Of a stretch of 64,000 nt of DNA, positions 1 to 15,300 are shown one piece after another. The notes below the pieces were generated by a model that saw only the letters and a program-made list of their open reading frames with translations, did no database searches and was not told the origin of the DNA. Source of the DNA: Symsagittifera roscoffensis (Eukaryota > Xenacoelomorpha > Acoela > Convolutidae). Numbering within the stretch: position 1 is the stretch's first letter; every line of letters begins with the position of its first letter. Made by a program: the position numbers and the translations under genes. The stretch covers positions 19,020,509-19,084,508 of the forward strand of contig NC_087064.1 of the NCBI RefSeq assembly GCF_963678635.1. Direction: 5' to 3'.

Positions 1-338
1 TACTATTTTAAGATATCCAATTTTGGCTGACTGACCTTAAAATTTTTCCAAAGGCGCCAATTTATACAAATTTTGAGGGGGGAGCGCGCGCCGAAAAAGC
101 GGGATTTTTTAGTCGACATTCTCCAAAAAGTGCCTAAAAACGCATTTTTCGGCTATTTTAAAAAAATTTACCAGCGGCGCAAAAAATATTGTCAAATTAG
201 GGTCTTTGTACTGATTTGAAGAGCTCAGAAAATCAATTTGGCCGACCTAAAAAAAGGTCACAAATCATGGTGGACCTCTAACTACCAGTGCAAATCAGTG
301 ATTCTGACTCATCTTAGTTTTTGATAATTTTTAATTAG
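1..338. other. TRPM-gene intron with a cut-off repeat
   Basis: Bases 10-170 match the interior of the element near 55.8 kb in reverse (GGGGGGAGCGCGCGCCGAAA). The element is cut by the window edge. The rest shows no feature up to the acceptor at 331-338. Confidence 0.5.
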
Positions 339-3300
339 AACCATTCCCGACAACCGAAACACCCCTGGAAGGAGGAGCTCTGGAGATGGGTGGAAGGGGA
401 GAAGGGGACGGAGAAATACAGTGCGGGAGCTGAAGACATTTGAGGACCCCTTCAGAGAACTGTGCATCTGGGCTATTCTGACACACAAGATGGAGATGGC
501 GCTCTTCTTCTGGTCAAGGGCAAAGGTCAGTCAATTAACATCTCATCGAACACTTTCACTCGCACTTTTATAACACTTACGTGAATAATCTTATACTGGT
601 GTGATTACCGTGCTCTACTACCATTCTGATCAGGAGGGAATCAAAGATTTCTGCGTGAGGTACATATTTTAGATACAGAATAGAAGCGGAACTTCGTGCC
701 ACTTGCGATTAAATCTCTTATAATCAAGGTCAAAAGAAAAAACATGACTACGAGCACGCTGCTAGATATTCTATGTTTTTGGGGAAAAAATTAAAACGAT
801 TTGAGGAGAAGAACGAACAACTCTCTCATGATTCATTAAGGTTCATTTGCATAAAACCCACGTGAAGAACTCATTTGTTAAAAACACAAAGCATTGCTTC
901 TCTTGCATACTTGGCATTCTTTAAACAGCTAACTAAAATGGAGACCAAAAAGTGAGTTTTCGTAAAACAAATCATCGGCCAAGAAAATTGCAGTAACAGT
1001 AGCGGATTTATGGGGGGCGGACGCCTCGCTCAGGGATTCGACCCCCTGCCGACCCAAAGGGTCCCCCTTTGTATTTTTTTGAGAATAATGGCGAGAATAT
1101 TGGTGAGATGCCCTTTGTACTATCTGGGCATCATTGAATTGAAAGCACAACAAATTTGCAAAAAAAATCAGATACAGTCATTACTCGAATCCCTGACCCT
1201 TATTATGGACAATCACAATCACAAATTTTGTGGCTTGAAATTGTTTTGGTTATGAGGGAAGTTAAAAATGATTCATTGACTCCGTTAGAGAAATTTTTCT
1301 CCGGAAACGTCTAATCTCCGATTTGATAACAGTTGCTAATAGCTTGACTCGCTTTCATTTTGCTGGATAGTGGAGCCACCAGTACCCTTGCAAAAGTTTT
1401 GGAAAATGTCAGTCAAAAACTTTTGATGAATGAAAATTCTACACAGAGACGAAGCGGAGCTGAAACTACAATAAACAACACTTGCAACTATGATGAGAAA
1501 ATTGCTTACAGCAAAAGAAAAATCGTGATGTGATAAATAAGCCGACAAAACATGAGCAAATAAACGAAATTCCGAAAGCTCAACTTTTACCAGAAAAAAA
1601 TCCATTTCATACGTACTAAAAAACAAGACCTGACCGGGACTCGATCCTAGATCTTAGGGTGCAAAGGCAACCACATTACCTCTATGCCAAATGGGAACGA
1701 ACTTGGAATTTGTTAAGGTTCATTAATAACTCAAGTGAGGAACGCAAGTAAGATTTCTAAGAAAAGTTTTTTACGGGAAAAAAGTACTGTTCCCGATTAC
1801 AAGACACTTGCTTTCGCATGTGTAAAAAGAATCACCTATGAAGTTATTTTTAAGACTATGAAGTTATTGGGGTTTAAAAACTGCTTTTTTGACTTTTTTT
1901 TAAAAGAAATTAACGCACGATCGATATATATTTTTATCAATAATGTTATCAATTGTTTTCACAAGAAAAATTTTCTTCGATTTTGAAAAACAGCTGGTTT
2001 ACCTAGATATTCGAGACTTTTTAGGAGTATATTGATTTAAAGTCTTAGAAACATGGTGGCCGTGATTACTGTCTCACAAATTTCAAAATATTTTACGTCT
2101 TTTGACGGAAATAGATTGAGTGTTTCATTTGCGACTACTTACTCTTCAACGATAGGCAGTAATCAATCATATAAAAAATCTGTAGTCGGGTAACCTTCAT
2201 TCCAGCCACCCATGAGTGAAGGAATAGTGATTCTGGCATGATTTTTAACAAACAATAGAGGAAAGCTGGTTTTAAAATAAGATAGTCAAGTAATACTGCA
2301 AAAACGACAAATGATCGATAAGAGACTAATATCGCAACGATTTTTCAATTTTGTTTTTATACCTTCCGTTCTCTTAATACGACGTGACTTTTTTCTGTTT
2401 CATCCATCAATTCACATTCTCTACCCCCAAACCAAACAATCTATTCAGAAATCAATGACTGCTTTTACGTATAAACTAAAACTAATTGAGCTAATACGTG
2501 AGAATCGATTAGCTTTAGGATCCAATAAATTGAGGTCCAGAATTTTTTTCTTCAGCATAACAGTGTTTCAAAAATTCACGGCTAACTACCTTTCAAATTC
2601 AGGACTCAGATTTCAAATCTTGTTCAAGAGTTTTTCACTAGAACGATTTATTAATTGACTAACTAGTAATTTTGAATAAACAAAGATCAATTAAAAACTA
2701 AAAACATCAACTTAATTTGTTATAAAAACAGTCCATGGTGCAAACTATAGGTTTAAACAATTTTGTCGAACCGATAAATTTTAAGCAGTCTATGTCTTAG
2801 TAGTCTTGTTAACCATTCAAAATGTTATTATGAAGACGATCCCAAATTGATCCATTTTCATCTGAGGCTGCTGTCGGTGATTGCAACTGCAGACCATTTG
2901 AAGCTGAATTTGATTGGATAGCTATTTGATCAGTTGCAGGCACTAACATGAACCCATTAATTTCATTCGCGATTGGGTCCGGCATGTGAATAGCTGTACT
3001 TGGTGATTGGACTTGACCAGGTATCGCAGGAGGTAAGGATGGAACTGAGACGATTATCGAGGAATCGCCCGTATGCGCAAACTTGGTTCCCTTCAGCAAC
3101 ATACTTATGGATTCCATGTCCAGCTTATGTTTATTCGTGTAATGCTTTCCTAGAGATTGTTTCTGTCTAGTCGTGTAGTTACAAAGAGCACAACTTACCA
3201 CTAAACTTGAGTGAGCGTTTCGCACATGCATATACATTAGATTTTTCTTGTAAGTCTGATAGTTACACTTGAAAACACTACATTTTAACAGCCCATTTTT

Positions 3301-6300
3301 ATCGGCATTTGATACTGTGTTCCTGTATATATACAACTGATTCGCCCTTAGGCTCAACTTCGCATCCAAGTCTTTGACATCGATTTTGTTGGGAGATTCT
3401 TTCTTCCATACCGTCTTTACTATTCTCGGAGTGAGGTTAGGAGGTTTGTCCTGGTTCGGAGAGTTCTCGATCACCTGAACCGGGGATTTTCTCTCTGTCA
3501 ATGCAACCGGCCTCGGTCTAATCAAGCGGGGCGATGTTTTCGAACATACGGGACCCAAATTTTTACTGCGCTGCAAGTTGTTCTCAAAATACTCAGATGT
3601 ACTGGTTTCTACGGGAGATGTGAACTCGTCTTTCGAAGGTGATTGGTTCATACTGAACATTGAATCGATTGATCCGTGCAGTTCGCGGATCAGATGTTCA
3701 TAAGAGGGCTCATCTTCAGCAGAGCGTCCTCCCAAAAGAGTTCCTCCGTTATTGTCAAATAGCATAGACGATGGTGCTGCATCGTTAGATACATCGCCTT
3801 GGCCAACTGCAAAACCTGGTTCATCAGGCATGGATTGCGAGAAGCAACTGCGTTGTTCACTTTGAAATTGCGGCGAGACCATGTCTCCACTGATCTGTTC
3901 ACCATCAACTCCGTCGTCGCATTGACCACCGGAATCCTTTAAAGTGAAATCGAAACTATTGAACGGGCTTTGGAAGTCCTTTTGCATAGCAGAGTGGTCC
4001 AAATTTCCATTACCAGGCCGACTGATTTGGCTTTTCATATTCTGAGACCTACTTAAGGAGCGATTTGTTTCAGATGAGCGCGAACACATCCTCATAGAAA
4101 TGGTTCCAAGTTTGTTCCTGGTTTCAACACTTTCGTCTATGATAGAAAAGGTATTTTTCCACATGCACTCCCCCACTTTCAAACCATCCCCCATCTCGCC
4201 TTTTCTGCCTTGACCTTGGCATTGCTCTTCGTTCTCGTTTTCTCCTCCGTTCTCGTGTGCTTTGCGGTTGTGGGCTAAATGATTCAGCAGCACTGTGCAC
4301 AGAACTGAGCTGTCGAAGCTGAAGGAAAAAGTCAATTCGGGAAAAGATAGAGGACCACTGCGCAAGCTATCAAAAGCGTTACCAGTACTATGATAATGAT
4401 CCATGATTCTATTACCTAGAAAGAAATTGACAAGTAAATTAAGACGGTAAGTTTAAAGCAAAGCCATCTACGTACAGTCATTTCAAATAATCAGGGCTAA
4501 GGTGAAATGGTCTCGCTCACTCAAATGAACCGCTGAAAAAACATGAAACTTAGTAAATTTATTTTTTCTTCCAGGTAACAACATTATTTACTATCGTTTG
4601 TACTTGTTTTCATTTTAGGTAGTCTAAAAATATATACATAAGGTTAAGGTAAAATATGATATTTATGACAATATTGGCTCGACCCTTTTCGGTCAGGCAC
4701 TCAGAAGGAATACACGAAAATTTTAGAAGCATATTGATTTATACTAATCAATTCAACTGATAAACTTATTGCATTCCCGTACTAGCTAGAATAAAATCAT
4801 GGCCAGTTTAGTTCATACAGGTCACTGAAAGTAAAAAACGTCGGACAAATGTTAATCTTCAGCGTTTCCATGAATGGAAAATGCTTTTCGAAAGAATCTC
4901 AACAACTTTACGGTTTTTGCGCCAAAACTCATGACTGTAATTATAAGATGACCATGATTATATGTAGCTGCTTGAACATATGCGGTTAGTTGGTGATGTA
5001 CAATATTATTTAACTCCATTCAATGGAAGATAATATAATTGGAATGGAACAGCAAAGAATTAAGAAGACATAAAAATTGCATGGAATTAAAATGAGTTGA
5101 AATAGCGAAAACAGTTTAGTATGAGATTGTTTTAATATGATAGAAAGAGCGCTTGGTCTGATTTCAAAAACCGTCAGAGCAGAATTTCCCCTATATTCAG
5201 TGTGTACATAATCTAGACTGATCGTTCTATCGTTGGATATCTTTAGCTGGAGGATGGAACACTGCATTGTCCAACATGAACTTGGTCTCTTCTTCTCCCA
5301 ATTTGTGTTTCTTCATGTAGTGCAACTTCATAGTCTGTTTCCATTTAGTCGAATAGGAACACAGCATACAACCTACTTGAATGCCCAAATGGTTGCGGCG
5401 AATGTGGTTAAGAAGATAGGAGTTTTTGCGTGTCCGGAACTCACACGTCGGACAGGCGAACTCCAGCGACCTGCTAGAATAACTTGCAGGGTGGTGTCTG
5501 CTGCTGTATGCATTCACAACAATTTGGCTTCTATCTACTTTCTTTGCATTCGGTTTGATCTTTCTATAGCTTGGACACCTCTGCGGGAGACTTGCAGCAC
5601 CAGATGATGATGGTGATGATGTTTGAGATGTTGTAATTGGAAGCGCCTCATTTGAGTCACGCAGGATATGTGTGCAGTTTTCTTCTCTATTTGGGTCTTG
5701 GTTTTGCCACCTCGTAAGCACTTGTATTAATTCTCTGTCAATAAATGACGTTTCTTTGCCAGCAGTTGGAGCTGTCTCGTGATATGAACTGATAAGTTCA
5801 TGTCCCAAACCATAAGGCGAATTTTCTGTACTCGACTGCAATTTGTCGGACCTGATCTTCGTTGCTAACGGCGCTACATTATTTGACCCAATGTTGTTGA
5901 TCAAATTTCTGCTTTCGAAATCACTTTCGATTGAAGTTTTAGCAGGAGATCTCTTCGACAGACAAAACTGTTGATAAGTATCTGTCTCTTCATTCTGACA
6001 AGACCTTTGCAGGCTTTGAGTTGTTGCAAAAACCGAGAACTCCTCCCGATTTTGAGATTCTTCTGCAACTAAGTTCAAGGGTGTCACTTTTTCTACGAAT
6101 GATGCTGGTTCGTGGAATGAGGCTTGTTCCTCCTCCATATCGAGATCAGCTTCTATTTTGATTTCATTCTTCTGTTTGTTTGATGGTGATTGAGACTTGA
6201 GACCTGGAGATTGAGAGGAAGATTGGAGATGGTTTTCTAGAGACTCCAATTGACATTGGATCCGAGGCTCTGGTTCCGCGTTTGAGGCCATTTCAATCTT

Positions 6301-9300
6301 TTCGGACGTGGAGTTCTGATCGCCTTTGTATTGAGATAAGTCAAACTTGATAGACAAGTCACCAAATTTTTCGCCAGACTTTTCGTCTACAACAGAGAAG
6401 AAATTACCCTCCCAGTCTTCGGAAGGAATCGCATCATCTGAGACATCTTTCTTCTTATTGATTTTCTTGCTGAAGAAATTGGAGAAAAGAGCATCATCGA
6501 AAGAGATAGAAAAAGTGATAGCCATTATGCAGCCTGTTTAAATCGCCAACATTAAGAAAACCTGAAAAAAAATCAATTAAGTGCAGTTAATTATTCAAAC
6601 TAATTGAGTCAGAATCAATTCAATAACTGACTTCATTATAGAAAAAAATGGGAAAACGGTCTCCGTTGTCATACTTAACAAATATCAAATCTGTAGTGAG
6701 CATTTAAAGTTTTACAGTAAAGATTAATCTTCCACGAGGGTCAAGGTAAAAATCCCAGCATCGACCATGATAGGCGTCGAACAAGCGACGATTCGATAAG
6801 AAACGGATACCTTAGCCACTTTTCAGTTCATATTGATTTTAACTCCTAGATACATAGCAAGTTCTCATAGTTTTTGCGTGGTTTCAGTCGCCCCTGATGA
6901 TGGCGCTGATTGGATCCCGACTGTGGGAGGCACACAGGAGTGCTCTTCCTCAGAGGGACGAGGAGATCCGACTGGAGATGGAGGCCAACTCACTCCATTT
7001 CTCCCAGCTGGCCCAGGAGATGATAGAACTGAGCTGGCAAGTGAACAAACAGATGGCCCAGCAGCTGGTCACCTACAAGTTCAGGGCTTTCGGAAGAATC
7101 AACGTCATGGACCTTGCCGCTTTCATTGTTCGTAACAAAATTTCATGAGAGCAATACATTTCTCATTATTTGCAAAAAAAAAAACTTATTTAAAAAAAAC
7201 AGCATTAAAGTCTACATATGAAAATGATGAATACTTCGCGTTTGAGATTTCATCTCATAAATATTTAAAAATATTCAGGCAATGATTCAGCACAGGGTAT
7301 TACAAGAGGCATCATTCCGGGCTACAACATCAAGCATGGTATCTGAAAGATCCCTCCCTCATTTACAATTTCTTTCTCCGCTCGATGATATCATTGATAT
7401 AATCATGTTCAATGGTCACTTTCAGGAAGCGAAGGAGATCATCGCACACCCCCTGATGCAAGTGGCCATAGACTACATGTGGAAGGCAGGCATGAGGGCC
7501 AGTCTGCAACAGGTGTTGTTCACCTTCCTCCTCCCCGTCCTGCTGCCCTTCCGAATCCCCATATTCTTCCGGGATAGTTCTGATGCGAACCCTAAGCTAA
7601 CTCAACCCTCGCCATCATCGTCCCCAAGTAACCAACTTGAGGAAGGATCCCCTTCAGATGAAACAAGCGGCGGTGGATGCCATGAAATCGACGAAGAAGA
7701 GGAACAAGAGGATGAGGACGAGGGAGAGGAAGAAACTGCGTTCCTGGATCAGAATCATCAGCAACAACACACTCCCATCAGGAAGATGAAACCAATGATG
7801 CACAGACCTCCCAGCATCAGCGAGTTCCTACAGGTAGAGCTATACAAATACACAGCTCCAATGACAAGTAAACGCCAGTAACCAAGTAATCTATTTAGTC
7901 CGTGCTTTCTTCCAATTTTTAAGGCGGAACATGCCACGCCACAAGTTTTTGGCTAACTGAGCGAAAAATATCAAAAGCTAAAATACTTTTTATTTCAGAA
8001 AACAGCACTCTGGGCCTTGATTTCATTCTCAGTCTACCAAATTGGAACTAAAGAAGCAAAAGTTTCAAAAAATTTGAATACTAAAACTTCTTTGCTTTTT
8101 CTTATTAGCACTAATTTAAGTTTTGTAAGCATTCTTGCCGGAGGAGGCCCAGTGAACAAGCGATTTGTTCACCATTTCCAAATTGTTCACACCAATTGAC
8201 GCCAGACTTCTCAATGCCACTACAGGTGCACTGTTCGTCCCGTACATTCTGTATATCAAATCACAGAACAACTGAGTAGTCAAATTATGCTTCTGTGCCT
8301 TTCTCTCATACTCGAGTAAACTAGAATATTTTCCCGGATTCTCCCCTTTTCCCAGTGCTTCCTCAACCTGCGTAGACAAAACTTCGCAATCGAGTAGACT
8401 CAGATTTGCACCTTGACCGGCCAAAGGATGAATTCTGTGCGCTGCATCACCTATTAGGGCAATATTTGGTTGCACATAGTGAGAAGCATGGCCAAATCCA
8501 ACGGGAAAAGTGGCGAGTGTTGATTTGTCGACCGATCTGATCATCGGAGGTTTCGGCTCCTCAGCTTCTGGGCTTCCAGTGATTCCGTTCAGACCTCTTG
8601 ACAATATTTTAAGCGCCCCAGTAAATTGAAAATTATCTCCATAATCTTCACTCCAATAAGCATTTAATTGTTCTACAATTTCACTTTCAGTTTTCGTTAT
8701 TAGCTCGTCCAAATTGGACTTTTCTGCAAATAGTACCAAAGATGCTGTATCTCTATTGAGAGGTAGTGACGCAATAGGTCCCGAAGGTAGAAATCTCTGC
8801 CAAGCAGCCCTGTTTCCATCGGAACATTCGACGCTGAGTGTTCCGACCAGTGCATGATGATGATATTCATGCTGGTAGCATTTCATTTTTGCTAATTTCC
8901 TCACGTTCGATTTGTAACCTTCAGCTCCAACTAGTAGACTAGTTTCGATCGTCTGTCCACCCTCAAGTGTCAATTGGATTGATGATTGATTGCGTTGGAT
9001 ACCTGTGATCTCGTTTTTGTTCATGCTTACTGTGTCGGTGACCTTGTGGGGACTGTCTTGAATGACTTTTAGGAGACTTGACACGATCACTTCACTTTCT
9101 AAAAAGTGTGCCACTGGCTTCTGAAACAGAGTTTTATCCAACTAACAAACCAATGAAACACCCAGCAAACCCACTGTCATTTCAGAATGATTTTTAATTT
9201 TTATTTCCCTAAAATAACCGACCTAGTTCTAGAGTACAGCTTGATTATTGTTCCGACTTTCGATACGAAATAAAAGGAATACTTGTGCTCGGGGTGGGTT

Positions 9301-12300
9301 TTTTTCTTCAGACAAATTTCGACTTTTTAATTAGCCTTTTTTGACGGAATTTTTTTAATATCATTCGAAAGGTATTGTTGTCTTAAGCTCAAATTTGAAA
9401 AGATATTTCACCTGTGATTGTTTTTCGTAAAGTTACGGGGGTTTAGTGATAGCCATTTTGGCCAATTTGGGACAATTGACGCGCGATATATTTCGCTCTA
9501 TTAACGCGAAAGCGGAGTCTTAATCCGTCTCAGAAATCGTTCCAAGTTGGTTAAAAGAAGCTTATTTGCCATTATTGATTTGTTTCAAGGAGCGAAATCT
9601 ATCCTTTTGTACTTTATATGGCGTGTGGGGGGATGATTTTCATAAAAAATTTCAAAATTTTTTTTATTTATTACCTTTAATTTTTATAGGTTATCACTGC
9701 TCCAGAAACCTTAAAAAGCAGTCGGAACATTCAGGGCTTCGCCCTAATACGAGCAGTCTTGAATTTTTTGAATTGACTATTTTTGATACAATTTTAAACA
9801 AAATGGGTTAATATTATGGATAGCCTTTGACATTCTGATTTAAATCTGCATTAGCGTTAACTCTATTCTCATACTAGCCTCGATTCTTTCATCCGATTCG
9901 AGTGAAGAGGAAGGAAAAGATGTGAAGCCACTTGGAGACTTCGAGTCCAGAGTTACCATTCTGTAGGCTGGCCAGTGTCTGTACTCGTCACACACCACCT
10001 GGAAAATAAAAAAAACTAAATTTCGATTGTTTTGGATACACACAGTCTAATATTACAACAGGCAGTGTTATTAGAACTGCTTTCTACACAATATGTAATT
10101 GCATCTATTTGAAAATACTCGTCGAAATAGATTAAGTCAACATTTACTCGGTTTTGCAATCAGTTTTAATTAGTTTCTGGAACGTACCTCCCACGCCCCT
10201 GTCCTCTGCAGCACTTCCAATGATGACTCGTTCAGAGCATAGATCCTGTTAGAATAGGGTCTGCTCTTTTCACTCCTGTTTCCACCCTCTTCTTTGGGAT
10301 CCATAGCAGGAAGGATGTTGGGAAGAGTTCTGTCCAACACCAGAACTGATCGAGACCTGTTGCACATTGATTAAAAAATAATTAAAAATCAGGATACAAG
10401 ACTAAATATTGATGCCACTAAATATGAAAACAAGAAATTAGACGTATTCAAAATCATGCAAACAAGTACTATATTCTCGAAAAAAAACTACAATTAGAGA
10501 CGCTGATTCGAAAACTAAATTAGACAAGCAAACGAATCCTTATCATTCTTATTAAAAAATGGGAGCTCCAACTTAGTGGTCTGACTTGAATAGTGGACTT
10601 TTCTTGAGTAGTGCAGCCAGTCCCAGTCCAGACACTCCCGCGCCACTAATGACCACATCGTAGAAACCCCTCTTCATTGGCGCAAATGTCAACGCAGTTG
10701 ATTCTACGCTAATTATACAGCCATAAAATCTGAAAATTAAATTGCGTGAATGTCGACGATTGCTGCTGGCATTAACCTTCCTTATCGAAAGACCAAGTAA
10801 CTACACACACAGATCGGTCCTAAACATTTTGATAACTATGACAAAGAAGGATATAAACTTAAAAAATCAGCCAAGAACCCACAGATCTAAATTGCAGAGG
10901 TCATAGACATGTATAAACTTATAAACAAATACTATCTGATATTAACAAGTCCAAACTGCAATAAATGACTGAGCCCTAATGCTGATTTTTTTCGCGGGAC
11001 TTTTGCCCTCCACAAATTTTGCCCTTCACTCGGGAATGAGCTTTGTGTGCGAAATATTACGAGAGAAAAATGAGGGCAGAAAACGCGATTATCCGTTTTT
11101 ATGAGAAAGTATGTGTTTGAGTATAGGAGGACGAGCGAACTCAGCGTCTGTTGAAAGCGAAGCGGGAGTTGATTCGGAAGAGTGAGGTGGCCAAAATGGA
11201 GGCTCTGCGGAGGGAGAAGAAAAAGCTGTTGGAGACTGCCAAGGAGGGAGACGTCGACGTGTTCGCAAGGGCCGCCATCGCTCTACGCAAGATACAGCTG
11301 TTAGTAGCCTCATTCTTACCCAAAAAAAATACACTCGGCACAATCCTCGCGCTTGGCCGATGACAAAGTATCAATCAATTGAAACAAGTATAAAAACTAG
11401 TTCCTAAACTATAACGTTTCCAAGTTAAACAGTTTCATTACGAATTCGGTCAAAAATCATTGATTGGTTCTCGGGTGTATTCTAGTTTTTCCCCACGCAA
11501 AATCAGCTATCAAAAACAAATATCAGAATGTGTCGAGTGCTACTTCTTCTAAAGGCCTTTCAATCGTGATTCGAGCGACACGAAATAATTTCCAAAAAAA
11601 ATTCTTTTTCGAGCTTCATTAAGCGCTTACTTGGCAATAAAAATGGCGCACAACATAACAAAAAACTACCATTGATTTTTTCAATTTTTTTGTTTTCTTA
11701 TTCATTTTTCTAAGACAACTTGCCTAATTTAATAATGTTCTAAGCTTTAGATAAGTTAGTTCCTCTCATCGCAGTACATACAAAAAACGACACAATTTCG
11801 AAAAGGAAAAAATGTTTTTTAAAGCTGTTGTATATAACAAGGTCGGAAACTTCTGTGCTACATGCACACCGACCGGCTACTCTTGTTTCTCTTTGCTTTG
11901 CAAATATGCGTAAACATGTATCCTAATACTTGTCTGATTTAAACAGTAGCCAGCGAAAAGACCACACCTCAAACGAACTCTCGGCCACAAATCACGTGAA
12001 CTCAAGCACATCGTAAGTATGGCAGTCAAGGGAATCCCTCATGTCAGAAGCACCGAATGCCAGAAGAACGGAAAAATTTGCCAGCCAATCAGAATTCAGT
12101 ATTCACAAATTATTAAAAAAATAAACTAGAAAAACAGTCAAATTTGGACAGTTTAGAGCTGAGTAAGAATTAAGTTTTAAGATTAACCGTTGATAATTTT
12201 TGCTCATTCGGTCCTTCTCTCAAGAGAAGAGCCCCGAGGGCAGCCAACCAAACAATCATGTGTAGTATGTCATATACTACCTTGTACATTCTTTGCGGAC

Positions 12301-15300
12301 TATGGGTAGGAGCGAAATCAAATTCTGAAAGGGTTAATGAAAAAGTTTCCGATTATTTCTGGCTTCCTTAGCAAGCTTATTCTCTCATTTATGGAAAAAC
12401 CATGGCAAATATGAGCAACCAAAAATAGGAGCTCGACTATAACTTAAACCTGCAACCATCAGACATATACTAGAACAATCAGTCAAAATCAGTGTCTTTG
12501 CCTTGCGGCACATTCTAGTTTATAAACGTGGAATAAAGCGAATTGAGTTATTTGATGTCGTACTATATTGGTGTGCACAACACAACAGTTTGCCATGTAA
12601 TCGGGTTCTCATCATCTGTAGACTATCTTCAAATTTACTGTAGACAACTTAACAATGCAGCTGCACAGAGAAGGTCTTTTTCTCGACTCTGACACCAATT
12701 TTGAAACACCAAGTATTGTTCCGACCATTTCACGAAGCGCTGAAGAGCTATGCCTCAGGGTGTTTTGCACTCGATTTGATACACCTTACGATAAATTTCT
12801 TCAAAAAGTTTTTTGTTCCATTTCTTCAAAAAAAAATGGAAGCAAAAAAACGTTTGCGTTTTTATTCCTTTAGTTTGCATAGCTCATTGTGGTCGGCACA
12901 TTCTGTGGAATTGCAACCGTCTAATTTTCTTGTGTGCTATTTGTCAGAATCAAAGAAAAGGCGATGAAGGATCAGTTGCGTCGTGGTGCCAGACGAGACA
13001 GTGAGTCCGACTCCGACAGCGAGCAAGAGGGGGTAGGAGGAGAAGGTGCAGGAGAGGGGGAGGCGGGAGAGGGAGACAGTGGGGGTGAGGAGGGAGTAGA
13101 AGGGACGAATGGGGTGCGAACTGGTACTTTGCACACTCTGGACACCAATGAGTCGGATATGGGGGAGGGGGACTCGGAAGGCGAGATGAATGAGAACGAG
13201 AATGAAAATGACACTGACATCTGCAAGTACCAGGCGAGTTACCTCGAGACACTCATCTAATGAAGGCTATTTTTGATAAAGCAGAAAAAATCAACTAATA
13301 ATTACTAAAAAAAGTACTAGCGAACATTTACATGTGACTTAAGGCGGTACCCTATACAATTTCATTGATAATATGAAGTTAAATCCTCGGCGGTTATTAG
13401 GTAGGCAGCCAGAATAAGGAGTCTATAATTTGTTAGTTAAAACAGAACATAAGAACGAAAATTAGTGAACCGATTCGTTCATTGCTGCCAAAAACATCTG
13501 TATGATTTATACGCCTGCAACGCAGATGTTCACAGAAAAAAAACCAATGCAATTCCGATTGAATCCTCCTTGACAAAGCCAAGTGTAGAGCCATTAAATT
13601 TTCAGGTGCATCATTTGACTGACGACGAAGACTACCGGATGCACGTTAACGAATACAGACAGAGCAGAGATGTCACCACGGAACAGAGTTTGGGCGGGAG
13701 CAACACGGACACCAGTCAAGACCTGGTCAGTCCCTCGTCTCTCGGTCGTCAGACTCCACAACAGCAGGGCCATGCCCACGTCCAGCAGACACCTCGATTC
13801 CTATCCGTGAATAAAAAGCCTCGACAATCCAAGAGAGACAACAGTTTGTCGATTCAGATGGGCGCCCCGGGCGGAGTTGAAGACGGGGACACCAAAAATG
13901 CACTGGTTATGAAGGCAGCACATTTGTTCAAGAATAGAAGAAGCACTATAGGTATGTTAGAAGCAATACCTATTTTTGTTTACAAAAAAAAGAGCTGATA
14001 TCATCAAATTCTCCTCTGTTACATGTTCTATATAGCCAGCTCGATTTTGCAATTGCACGTAACCGAAAAAAAAGCAGTTTAGACGATTTTAAAAACGATT
14101 ATTTGCACCGGCCCTGCCCACTGCAAGGCTTTGCTAGGGTAAGCAGGTATCATCTATTTCGTGGTTGCCATTCCCAACTTGAGGCGGATGACTTTGGGAA
14201 CTCTCTGACTACACAAGTTGGGAAGTAGGCACGGCACCATCAAGGCATGGGCGAAATGGTCACCAACAAGAAATGAAATAACTCTGTCGGCAGTTACAAA
14301 CAAAAACATGAAAACTGAGATTAATGTTCTTTCACTTTCATTAAATGCGGGCTTATAGATATTGTTGTCTACAGACCAAGGAAAAGAAGACGACAGCTCT
14401 AAGAAGGGCAAAGACATCGAGAAAGGCGACGAGAAAGAAAAAGAAGCAAAGGAGAAGGAGGCGGCTAGACTCGAGGCACTGAAGACGAAGTGTTCCGAGT
14501 TGAAACCAGAACCAGACGAGGACTCGGAGGTTTCTGTAGTCTCTGCTGGTCAGATGTTGATGACATTCTACACTTCTCCCATCTCTAAATTTTGCATGCA
14601 CACCATAGCGTATTTGGTGTTCCTCAATCTGTTCACGATTTCCACATTCGAGACTGGACAAGGCATGAGGTCAGCACATGTTTACAAAATTTTTCACCTT
14701 TGCAGTTTACTCAAAAGGTGACTTAGTTATTAAAACTACAGGCCAATAGCAACAAAATTAACAGACATTCATCATGATCATATTACAAAAATAAAACAAC
14801 GATAAAAATAGAAAACCAGTTATTTCGAACTTTTTTTAAAACAAAAAATTTGAATAAGGAGACTTAAAACAAAGATATCATTTCTGTCATGAGCCTCAAT
14901 TTGCCATCTTTATAGGTCCATCTGGGGCATAATGAGTTTCCAGTTCATGATCTGCTATGCTCTGGAGGCCTACCGGCAACTGGTCACCCAGAGGGCCAAC
15001 TGGGGCATGAAGCTGCGCATTTGGGCCATGAGCGAGTGGAACATCATAGAGCTAGTATACCTGAGGTACTTCAATTCATTTTTAACTCCGATATAAATAA
15101 CTATCCATGTTGGAAGCATAAATGGAAGGATCAAAACTAGAAGAGAATTCCATTGAGATGTTTTCTGGAAAAGCTGTGAAACAATCACCGGTATCAATGG
15201 ATATCTATAAACTTAAATGATTCAAGGTGATTATTCTGGCGTTAAATTTTGTCTGATTTTCAGCATGGGTCTAGTGTCCTTCCCTCTGACGTCCTGGGAG

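Larger units (their letters stand above)
526..2808. other. TRPM-gene intron, repeats only
   Basis: It holds a degenerate SINE terminus (674-708), a transposon-end-like stretch at 998-1085 (GTAGCGGATTTATGGGGGGC, then TCGACCCCCTGCCG) and the SINE-like element at 1437-1835. No coding signal was found on the plus strand. The short open frames at 1010-1255, 1336-1626 and 2311-2658 have no family marks. Confidence 0.55.

Noticed and set aside
7282-7425. Extension of the TRPM exon upstream of 7426
   Set aside because: The joined exons 6888-7127 and 7426-7833 align without gap to TRPM proteins. The upstream 144 bases are an intron that happens to be open.
12937-13252. Ser/Pro-rich antisense frames
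   Set aside because: Mirror of the acidic Gly/Glu-rich TRPM exon on the plus strand.
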